This document shows positions 1 through 5,128 of a stretch of 6,480 nt of DNA, piece after piece; within the stretch, counting starts at the first letter, position 1; each line of letters starts with the position of its first letter. Made by a program: the position numbers and the translations under genes. The notes under the pieces are model-generated. The model ran no database searches, was not told the DNA's origin, and saw only the letters and a list, made by a program, of their open reading frames with translations. The stretch is from Gammaproteobacteria bacterium (GTDB lineage Bacteria; Pseudomonadota; Gammaproteobacteria; BMS3Bbin11). Location of the stretch: the NCBI GenBank assembly GCA_030597275.1, contig JAUVSB010000084.1, positions 1-6,480 on the forward strand. Reading direction: 5' to 3'.

Positions 1-665
1 CTGGAACACTGGGTAATGATCCGCAGTCTGAAGTGGAGTCAACCATCAAAGATGAAGTCATTCAGACTTTTGACCATTCGGAAGCAACAAATAACCTGTC
101 CATGGTACAGCGAGAAGCAAGGCTCAAGGAAAGAGAAATCGATGAGCTGCTGGAAGAGATAAATGCGATGTGTCAGCAGGCGATGAATCCGTCTATGCGC
201 GAAGTTAAAGAAAGAGAAGTGTTGATTCAAGAGGATTATGAAGATGTGTTCACCCTCTTTGTCTCTGCGCTAAACAATCATCGTCGATTGAATAAGATCA
301 AGGATTTTCTGATGGACTATTTCAAGCTCTATCAGCGTGCCTATGGTATGTTTCGACTGGATTTCAACAGCTTTAAAAAAGCTGTTGCGATGATGTCGAC
401 TAATTCACAGCAGTATTTTGAAGACAAAAACGAAGATTATGATATCCGGGATAAACGCGACAAATTGAAAAAGCTTGAAGCTGTAATTAACTTTCTGGAA
501 ATCGCAGCAAAAATGGTACGTGAAGAAAGCGAACTTAACTATCAAAAGCTGAGTAAAAAACTATCAGAGCTCATTGATAAGTCTGATAGCAACTGGAGTA
601 GTATTTCACAGGATCTTCTGGTTGCTAAAGTTTCTGCCGAGGCAGAAATGAGTACAACTATTTAG
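1..665 (+). CDS. Unrecognised helix-rich protein, 5' end outside the window
   Basis: The frame is open from the first complete codon (position 3, reading GTLGNDPQSEVEST...) to a TAG stop at 663-665, giving about 220 residues. I do not recognise the family. A GTG at 33 could serve as a start, but it has no Shine-Dalgarno sequence and the frame continues to the left edge without a stop, so the gene most likely begins upstream. There is no signal peptide or membrane segment in the visible part. The protein is very charged and looks almost wholly helical. A stretch rich in E, K, R and L (LSMVQREARLKEREIDELLEEI) suggests a short coiled coil, and a later segment (DIRDKRDKLKKLEAVINFLEIAAKMVREE) looks amphipathic. 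The middle part is rich in F, Y and M (DYFKLYQRAYGMFRLDFNSF), as in a packed helical bundle. It converges with the M23 peptidase gene. That it is a real gene rests on the long open frame and protein-like composition; its function is unknown. Confidence 0.7.
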   Translation, partial: GTLGNDPQSEVESTIKDEVIQTFDHSEATNNLSMVQREARLKEREIDELLEEINAMCQQAMNPSMREVKEREVLIQEDYEDVFTLFVSALNNHRRLNKIKDFLMDYFKLYQRAYGMFRLDFNSFKKAVAMMSTNSQQYFEDKNEDYDIRDKRDKLKKLEAVINFLEIAAKMVREESELNYQKLSKKLSELIDKSDSNWSSISQDLLVAKVSAEAEMSTTI

Positions 666-692
666 TCAAAAACCCGTTTTATGATTTATGTA

Positions 693-714
693 TTAGGTTT
701 TACGTAAAACCTAA
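693..714. terminator. 22-bp perfect palindrome, probable bidirectional terminator
   Basis: The arm TTAGGTTTTAC is followed directly by its exact reverse complement GTAAAACCTAA, with no mismatch. It lies 28 bp after the stop of the left-hand gene and 12 bp after the stop of the convergent M23 peptidase gene. As RNA it could fold to a stem of about nine pairs with an ACGT loop from either strand. Neither side has a clean run of U right after the stem, so it is not a textbook intrinsic terminator. Its position between two converging 3' ends makes shared termination or 3'-end protection the best guess. A dimeric regulator site is possible but less likely here. Confidence 0.5.
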
Positions 715-726
715 CACCTCCTTTCC

Positions 727-1587
727 TTATTTCTTCTTCTCCGGCAGGAACAGCATAGGGTCTACCCGGGCTTGATTGAGGCTCAGACTCCAGTGCAGAT
801 GAGGGCCAGTAACCCGGCCAGTACTGCCTATTTCGCCAATCTTGTCTCCACGTTGTAGTTTGTCACCCGTTTTGGCTGTAATTTTGCTCATGTGATTGAA
901 CATACTGATCATGCCCTGACCGTGATCGACAAATACAGTTTTTCCATTAAAGTAGTAATTTCCTGTATCAATAATAATCCCATCAGAGGGTAAAACGATG
1001 TCAGTGCCTTCAGGTGCAGCTATGTCAATGCCACTGTGCGGGTTTCGAGCTTGGTCGTTGAAGAAGCGCCGAAGGCCAAACGGGCTGCTGAGAGCCCCAT
1101 TGACTGGCCATGATAAATCAACGGAAACGTCAGTATCACGCCATACCTTGAATAATTTGCCCATGTGCTTCTTTTCTTTTTTTATTCGGGAAAGTTGTTC
1201 CTTGTCCGGCGACACGTATTTTTTTTGTTTCATTTTGATCCGCTGTTCTGGATATGTTTTTGGAACAATCTTGATGGAGGCTTGCTTGCTTGTACTGTTT
1301 TCATTTTTAGTCTGATAGCTAACGATATAATTTCCAGGCAGGGTCTTTAAAGATAACCCTACCAGGCCTTTCCAGTGACCATCCTGTTTTATGACTAGCA
1401 CCCTTTTTGCACCATAGCGAGTTAGGGGCTTTGGTTCATCAGTTGGCCCCAGATCAACCACGGCAACACCACCAGGCACAGCTTCCCCTGTAAAAGAAGT
1501 TTCTGCGACAGCGGCTGGAGAGACTGTGAAGCATGCCAGCGCTGTGATCGAGTAGTAAAAGAGCCGGGTAAACATTGTTTTATTCAT
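727..1587 (-). CDS. Secreted M23 family zinc metallopeptidase (peptidoglycan hydrolase)
   Basis: This 286-residue protein is probably a periplasmic or envelope peptidoglycan endopeptidase of the LytM/lysostaphin type. It begins with a Sec signal peptide (MNKTMFTRLF..., hydrophobic core about 9-22, likely cleavage after AAVA at residue 28). Residues about 30-115 form a beta-rich N-terminal domain starting GEAVPGGVAVVDLGP, the kind seen before the catalytic domain in pseudomonad M23 proteins. A lysine-rich linker follows (about 112-145). The M23 domain covers about 160-283, with zinc ligands H184 and D188 (HSGID) and H265 (HLH), plus H232 (NHMS) as the usual active-site histidine, so it should be active. 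I chose the ATG at 1585-1587 because AAAGAG sits 6 nt upstream and the signal peptide then begins normally. A start at 1632 would add 15 residues inside xseA and has no such support. The gene follows xseA with an 8-nt overlap. Its exact cut site and role cannot be read from the sequence. Confidence 0.92.
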   Translation of the reverse strand: MNKTMFTRLFYYSITALACFTVSPAAVAETSFTGEAVPGGVAVVDLGPTDEPKPLTRYGAKRVLVIKQDGHWKGLVGLSLKTLPGNYIVSYQTKNENSTSKQASIKIVPKTYPEQRIKMKQKKYVSPDKEQLSRIKKEKKHMGKLFKVWRDTDVSVDLSWPVNGALSSPFGLRRFFNDQARNPHSGIDIAAPEGTDIVLPSDGIIIDTGNYYFNGKTVFVDHGQGMISMFNHMSKITAKTGDKLQRGDKIGEIGSTGRVTGPHLHWSLSLNQARVDPMLFLPEKKK

Positions 1588-3049
1588 TTTTATCTCTTTG
1601 AATTTGTTTAATTTTACAAAGCAAGTGGCCATCCTTCAGGTTCGCCTGTATTACATCATCAACCTGGACCTGGTGAACAGAAGTTACAATCACTTGCTCA
1701 TCTGCTGTTTGCAGGGTGGCAAAACCGCGCGAGAGTGTTTGCAATGGACTCAGTGCCTGTAGCGCAAAAACCTGACTTTCCAGCTGAGCACGCTTGTTAT
1801 ATAGCAGTTCTGGTATTTTATTCCATAATCGCTTCTTAAATCCGAAAAAGTAGATAGCATTTGTCTTTATCTGGTTCGTGGGTTGAAGATGCGATAGGGC
1901 CTGATGCTGAATTGCATATGAGTTACGGGTAGTTGCTACATTGTTCCTGGCGCTGATTAATAGCCGCTTCTGTAGATTGTAACAATGTAGTGAATGCTGG
2001 CCCAGAGTTCTGTCGGGTCGATGGATTCGAGATGCGAGGTTAGAAAGTTGATATTGTCTTTCTTTAATTATAGTTTTTGAGAGACGAAAAAATCTTTCTA
2101 CAGTATTGTTATAAAGATAGCTGCTTTGCTCAATTCTTCTTTTGAAAATAGTGAGCCTTGTCTGTACATGGTCAAGCTGCTGACTGGCGTTTTCGTATGT
2201 CCTTGATATAGCGTTTTGCAGTCTATTTTTCAGGCTGGCGTTGGCCCTGATTAGCTCCTTTTTATCAGGTGACAGCAGTTCGGCTGCCGCTGTTGGTGTG
2301 GCTGCGCGAACATCGGCAACCAAATCACTGATACTTATGTCAGATTCATGTCCAACTGCAGAAACCAGGGGTATTGTGCAGTGATAGATTGCCCGCGCTA
2401 CACTTTCCTCATTGAAGGGCCACAAGTCCTCCAGTGATCCGCCGCCACGCCCGAGGATAAGCACATCGACTTCCTTGCGCAGAGCGGCAAGATTAATTGC
2501 TGTAACGAGAGACCTGGAAGCCTGTTCACCCTGAACAAGAGCAGGATAAATAAGCAAATCTATCGCAGGATAGCGGCGTTTGAAAGTGGAAATGATATCG
2601 TGCACTGCAGCACCAGTCGTTGATGTAATGATCCCAACTCGAGCAGGCATCTCTGGCAATGAAATCTTCTTATCTGAATCAAATAAACCCTCGCTGCTCA
2701 GGCGAGATTTTAATTGTTCGAACTTTTTTCTAAGCAGGCCTTCTCCAGACTCGACAACAGATTGCACAATGAGCTGGAAGTCTCCACGTTGTTCATAAAG
2801 GCTTACTCTTGCTGAGAGGATGACTTGCATGCCATCAGCAAGTTTTACCGGGGAGAGGCGGGCACTATTCTTAAAAAATACGCAACGTAGCTGGGAGTTT
2901 TCGTCTTTGATGCTGAAGTACTGGTGCCCGGATGCAGGGCGAGTCAGGCCAGTAATTTCACCTTCAACCTTTATGCTGGCGTAACTGGTTTCCAGCAGTC
3001 GTTTTACTTCTCTGGTCAGAAGGGAGACAGTGTATATACTAATGTGCAT
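1580..3049 (-). CDS. xseA: Exodeoxyribonuclease VII large subunit
   Basis: XseA is the catalytic subunit of exonuclease VII, which degrades single-stranded DNA from both ends to short oligonucleotides and acts in mismatch and damage repair with several copies of XseB. The 489-residue protein has an N-terminal OB-fold for DNA binding (about 5-100, with VEGEITGLTRPASGHQYFSIKD) and the exonuclease domain from about 120. GRGGGSLEDLW (200-210) and SAVGHESD (230-237) are the family signatures. Residues matching the proposed E. coli catalytic set D155, R205, H238 and D241 are present as D151, R201, H234 and D237, at a constant offset of four. A long helical, probably coiled-coil region (about 262-430) precedes the conserved SPLQTLSRGFA (434-444). 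E. coli XseA has 456 residues; the extra length probably lies in the helical region. The ATG at 3047-3049 is the only start available, because an in-frame stop lies 21 nt upstream. The Shine-Dalgarno is weak. The gene overlaps the M23 peptidase gene by 8 nt; xseB is not in the window. Confidence 0.97.
   Translation of the reverse strand: MHISIYTVSLLTREVKRLLETSYASIKVEGEITGLTRPASGHQYFSIKDENSQLRCVFFKNSARLSPVKLADGMQVILSARVSLYEQRGDFQLIVQSVVESGEGLLRKKFEQLKSRLSSEGLFDSDKKISLPEMPARVGIITSTTGAAVHDIISTFKRRYPAIDLLIYPALVQGEQASRSLVTAINLAALRKEVDVLILGRGGGSLEDLWPFNEESVARAIYHCTIPLVSAVGHESDISISDLVADVRAATPTAAAELLSPDKKELIRANASLKNRLQNAISRTYENASQQLDHVQTRLTIFKRRIEQSSYLYNNTVERFFRLSKTIIKERQYQLSNLASRIHRPDRTLGQHSLHCYNLQKRLLISARNNVATTRNSYAIQHQALSHLQPTNQIKTNAIYFFGFKKRLWNKIPELLYNKRAQLESQVFALQALSPLQTLSRGFATLQTADEQVIVTSVHQVQVDDVIQANLKDGHLLCKIKQIQRDKNE
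1594..1599 (-). promoter_or_regulatory. Ribosome binding site deciding the M23 peptidase start
   Basis: On the minus strand AAAGAG ends 6 nt before the ATG at 1587-1585. It lies inside the last codons of xseA, so ribosomes finishing xseA could re-initiate here. It favours the internal ATG over the upstream start at 1632. Confidence 0.65.
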
Positions 3050-3075
3050 GACAGCAGCAGCTTTCTTTAGTCAAT

Positions 3076-3099
3076 AAAAAAGCCGGGCATTGCCCGGCT
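3076..3099 (-). terminator. Intrinsic terminator of the small lipoprotein gene
   Basis: A perfect 8-bp GC-rich stem, AGCCGGGC and GCCCGGCT, with a 3-nt loop occupies 3081-3099. On the minus strand it is followed at once by a run of T (3080-3076, extended by the last T of the stem), the standard rho-independent form. It lies 21 nt past the lipoprotein stop codon. The T run ends only 26 nt before the xseA start codon. On the plus strand the tail is only CTATTTTA, so termination in that direction would be weaker. Confidence 0.88.
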
Positions 3100-3108
3100 C
3101 TATTTTAG

Positions 3109-3127
3109 TTACTGAAAAACTCAGTAA
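3109..3127 (-). repeat. Small inverted repeat across the lipoprotein stop codon
   Basis: TTACTGA (3109-3115) and TCAGTAA (3121-3127) are exact inverted copies around a 5-nt spacer. The right arm contains the TGA stop codon of the lipoprotein gene (3123-3121). With the terminator 10 bp further on, the transcript would end in two hairpins in a row. The stem is only 7 bp and AT-rich, so its significance is uncertain. Confidence 0.4.
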
Positions 3128-3447
3128 TGTGGACCTGCATTTTTCTCAGCTTCAAACTGTATTTCCGCCAGCTGGATCTGTCCCATTACTTTTTTCATCA
3201 ATTTATCTGCTTTTTCCTTGTCACCAGCTTTGTGGGCGTCTATAGCTGCTTTTAAATAACCTTTCTTCCAGTTGCCGGTATCACGCCATACAGCATCTTT
3301 TTTCTTAAGTGCTTTTATGCCAGCTTCGGCATCAGCAACCTGCTTGGCCCAGCCATCATCAGCAGCTTTAGTGCTGCCGCCGGATGATGCACATGCACCA
3401 ACAGTAAATATAGATGTGGCAAAGGCGACAAGTAATAGTCTCTTCAT
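3121..3447 (-). CDS. Small lipoprotein, possibly related to SoxXA-binding (SoxK-like) proteins
   Basis: This 108-residue protein starts MKRLLLVAFATSIFTVGAC, a lipoprotein signal peptide with a lipobox V-G-A-C, so lipidation is expected at C19. Alanine at +2 gives no inner-membrane retention signal, so an outer-membrane location is inferred. The mature part of 90 residues has a short S/G-rich tether and then two or three helices rich in A and K, with DAVWRDTGNWKKG (about 52-64) and AAIDAHKAGDKEKADKLMKKVMGQ (about 67-90). The pattern 'WRDTG, then helix, AGD, helix' recalls the small SoxXA-binding proteins of sulfur oxidisers. I remember that family only roughly, and no sox gene lies nearby, so I make no functional claim. 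I chose the ATG at 3445-3447 because GAGAGGA lies 9 nt upstream; the TTG at 3463-3465 overlaps that Shine-Dalgarno. It has its own terminator and a plausible promoter and is divergent from guaB. Confidence 0.85.
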   Translation of the reverse strand: MKRLLLVAFATSIFTVGACASSGGSTKAADDGWAKQVADAEAGIKALKKKDAVWRDTGNWKKGYLKAAIDAHKAGDKEKADKLMKKVMGQIQLAEIQFEAEKNAGPHY

Positions 3448-3456
3448 AGTTCGGTA

Positions 3457-3463
3457 TCCTCTC
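3457..3463 (-). promoter_or_regulatory. Strong ribosome binding site of the lipoprotein gene
   Basis: GAGAGGA on the minus strand lies 9 nt before the ATG at 3447. It fixes the start, because a longer reading from the TTG at 3465 would begin inside this element and would spoil the signal peptide. Confidence 0.8.
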
Positions 3464-3495
3464 AATTGGTTCAGAATTTATATTTATGTCCCTTA

Positions 3496-3524
3496 ATCAT
3501 CAACAATAATGCTGTGTGCGTCAA
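3496..3524 (-). promoter_or_regulatory. Possible sigma-70 promoter of the lipoprotein gene
   Basis: On the minus strand TTGACG (3524-3519, five of six matches to TTGACA) is followed after 17 nt by GATGAT (3501-3496, four of six matches to TATAAT). Transcription would start near 3489, giving a leader of about 42 nt that contains the Shine-Dalgarno. The weak -10 makes this a tentative call; AT-rich alternatives such as TATAAA at 3482-3477 exist. Confidence 0.45.
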
Positions 3525-3597
3525 GAGGAAAGCAGAGAATATTTTACTGAATTGATAAAAATATTAAGAATAGTTTGATATTTCGACAAAAGGCAGG

Positions 3598-3626
3598 TTT
3601 ACCAGCAAACTATCAATCTGTATAAT
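3598..3626 (+). promoter_or_regulatory. guaB promoter placed for a leaderless transcript
   Basis: TTTACC (3598-3603, four of six matches to the -35 consensus) is followed by a 17-nt spacer and a perfect TATAAT (3621-3626). Only TTCGCG separates the -10 box from the guaB ATG. Counting the A of the ATG as +1 puts the boxes at -35 to -30 and -12 to -7, the canonical spacing, so the start point should fall on or next to the start codon. The fairly GC-rich TTCGCG resembles the discriminator of promoters under stringent control, as known for E. coli guaB; that regulation is inferred here. AT-rich DNA at 3541-3590 could act as an upstream element. Confidence 0.75.
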
Positions 3627-3632
3627 TTCGCG

Positions 3633-5090
3633 ATGCGAATAATAGAACAAGCTCTTACTTTTGACGATGTCCTGCTGCTACCTGCACGCAGTGAGATCCT
3701 TCCTCATGATGCCGATTTAAAAACGCGGCTTACACGTAACATTGAACTCAATATACCTCTGGTATCTGCTGCCATGGATACGGTCACCGAGTCTCGCCTT
3801 GCGATAGCCATCGCTCAGGAGGGTGGCATCGGTATTATTCATAAGAATATGAATGCAGAATTACAGGCAAAAGAGGTGTTCAAGGTCAAAAAATACGAAA
3901 GTGGAGTCATTACTGATCCCTATACCGTCAGTCCAGGTACCAGCATTCGTGACGTGATGGAATTAACCAGGGAAATCGGAATTTCCGGCGTGCCCGTGGT
4001 TGATGGATCTGATCTTGTCGGTATCGTTACAGCGAGGGATCTGAGATTCGAGACACATCTTGATGACCCTGTGTCCAGCATGATGACACCGAGAGACAAA
4101 CTGATCACTGTAAAAGAGGGAGCAAGTAAGGACAAAATAGTATCCTTGCTGCACAAACATCGTATTGAAAAGATTCTTGTAGTTAACGATGAATTCCAGT
4201 TACGCGGTATGGTAACAGTTAAAGACATCCAGAAAGCAACGGATAAACCTCTTGCATGCAAGGACGATCAAGGTCGCCTGCGTGTCGGGGCTGCAGTTGG
4301 CACAGGTGCGGATACCGAAGAACGCGTTGCAGCACTGGTGGATGCGGGTGTAGATGTGCTCGTTGTTGATACAGCGCATGGCCATTCGAGAGGCGTACTG
4401 GAAAAAGTTGCCTGGGTAAAAGCTAATTATCCACATATTGATGTCATCGGCGGCAATATAGCTACGGCTGCTGCTGCGCTGGACCTGGTCAAAGCAGGCG
4501 CCGATTGTGTAAAGGTTGGCATTGGTCCAGGTTCTATCTGTACAACTCGCATAGTTGCTGGCGTCGGAGTGCCACAGATAACTGCAGTTAGCAATATTGC
4601 TGAAGCCTTGAAAGATTCAGGCGTCCCTCTGATAGCTGATGGTGGAATTCGTTACTCTGGTGATATGGCCAAGGCAATTGCCGCAGGTGCGCATAGTATT
4701 ATGGTCGGCAGTATGTTTGCAGGAACAGAAGAAGCACCTGGCGAAATAGAATTGTTTCAGGGTCGTTCATATAAGTCATATCGCGGAATGGGTTCACTGG
4801 GTGCAATGAAACAAGGCTCTAGCGATAGATATTTTCAGGAAAATACTGCGAATGTAGATAAATTTGTTCCTGAAGGAATAGAAGGGCGTGTTCCATTTAA
4901 AGGGCCCATGACAAACATCGTTCATCAGATGTTGGGTGGTCTTCGTTCCAGCATGGGTTATACAGGCTGCAAAACAATTGAAGATATGCGCGAAAAGCCA
5001 GAGTTTGTCCAGGTGACAGGCGCGGGTATGGTAGAAAGTCATGTCCACGATGTCACCATTACTAAAGAAGCGCCTAATTACCGTTCCTAA
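3633..5090 (+). CDS. guaB: Inosine-5'-monophosphate dehydrogenase
   Basis: GuaB oxidises IMP to XMP with NAD+, the committed step of guanine nucleotide synthesis, as a cytoplasmic tetramer. The 485-residue length fits the bacterial enzyme (E. coli 488). The N-terminal barrel segment begins with ALTFDDVLLLPARS. Residues about 92-205 hold two CBS domains (GISGVPVVDGSDLVGIVTARD and IEKILVVNDEFQLRGMVTVKD) inserted in the barrel, the usual regulatory module. The barrel then resumes with RLRVGAAVG (215-223). C303 in GPGSICTTR is the catalytic cysteine that forms the covalent intermediate. ADGGIR (335-340) and MVGSMFAGTEE bind the IMP phosphate, SYRGMGSLGAM (382-392) is the nucleotide loop, and EGIEGRV (414-420) carries the flap arginine R419. 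All key residues are intact. The ATG at 3633 is the only usable start that keeps the conserved N-terminus. It has no Shine-Dalgarno, in keeping with a leaderless message. guaA follows after 38 nt. Confidence 0.98.
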   Translation: MRIIEQALTFDDVLLLPARSEILPHDADLKTRLTRNIELNIPLVSAAMDTVTESRLAIAIAQEGGIGIIHKNMNAELQAKEVFKVKKYESGVITDPYTVSPGTSIRDVMELTREIGISGVPVVDGSDLVGIVTARDLRFETHLDDPVSSMMTPRDKLITVKEGASKDKIVSLLHKHRIEKILVVNDEFQLRGMVTVKDIQKATDKPLACKDDQGRLRVGAAVGTGADTEERVAALVDAGVDVLVVDTAHGHSRGVLEKVAWVKANYPHIDVIGGNIATAAAALDLVKAGADCVKVGIGPGSICTTRIVAGVGVPQITAVSNIAEALKDSGVPLIADGGIRYSGDMAKAIAAGAHSIMVGSMFAGTEEAPGEIELFQGRSYKSYRGMGSLGAMKQGSSDRYFQENTANVDKFVPEGIEGRVPFKGPMTNIVHQMLGGLRSSMGYTGCKTIEDMREKPEFVQVTGAGMVESHVHDVTITKEAPNYRS

Positions 5091-5128
5091 GGTCTCATCC
5101 CAAACCCAGTAGTGAGTACTCCTTCGAT

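Noticed and set aside
33..35. GTG as the true start of the first gene
   Set aside because: There is no Shine-Dalgarno and the frame continues open to the left edge, so a truncated gene is more likely. It cannot be excluded without upstream sequence.
669..680. Small hairpin AAAAC-CC-GTTTT after the first gene
   Set aside because: The five-pair, AT-rich stem with a 2-nt loop is too weak to form or to end transcription.
1133..1146. 14-nt sequence GTATCACGCCATAC also present at 3278-3291
   Set aside because: Both copies encode VWRDT on the minus strand, in the M23 protein and in the lipoprotein. One match of this length is not far from chance for a window this size, and the proteins share nothing around it.
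998..1315. Plus-strand open frame of 105 codons
   Set aside because: It is antisense to the M23 peptidase gene, whose motifs and signal peptide show which strand is coding; the translation has no domain and an odd composition.
1588..1632. Extended start for the M23 peptidase (301 residues)
   Set aside because: It adds 15 residues ahead of a normal signal peptide, lies wholly within xseA, and lacks the well-spaced AAAGAG seen before the ATG at 1587.
3448..3465. TTG start for the lipoprotein gene (114 residues)
   Set aside because: The TTG overlaps the GAGAGGA ribosome binding site that serves the ATG at 3447, and the added residues would come before an already complete lipoprotein signal peptide.
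3604..3619. Possible PurR operator in the guaB promoter spacer
   Set aside because: Only the half-site GCAAAC (3605-3610) matches the PurR consensus; the other half does not, so there is no real palindrome.
3920..4261. Minus-strand open frame of 113 codons inside guaB
   Set aside because: It is a shadow of a highly conserved gene with intact motifs, and the translation resembles nothing.
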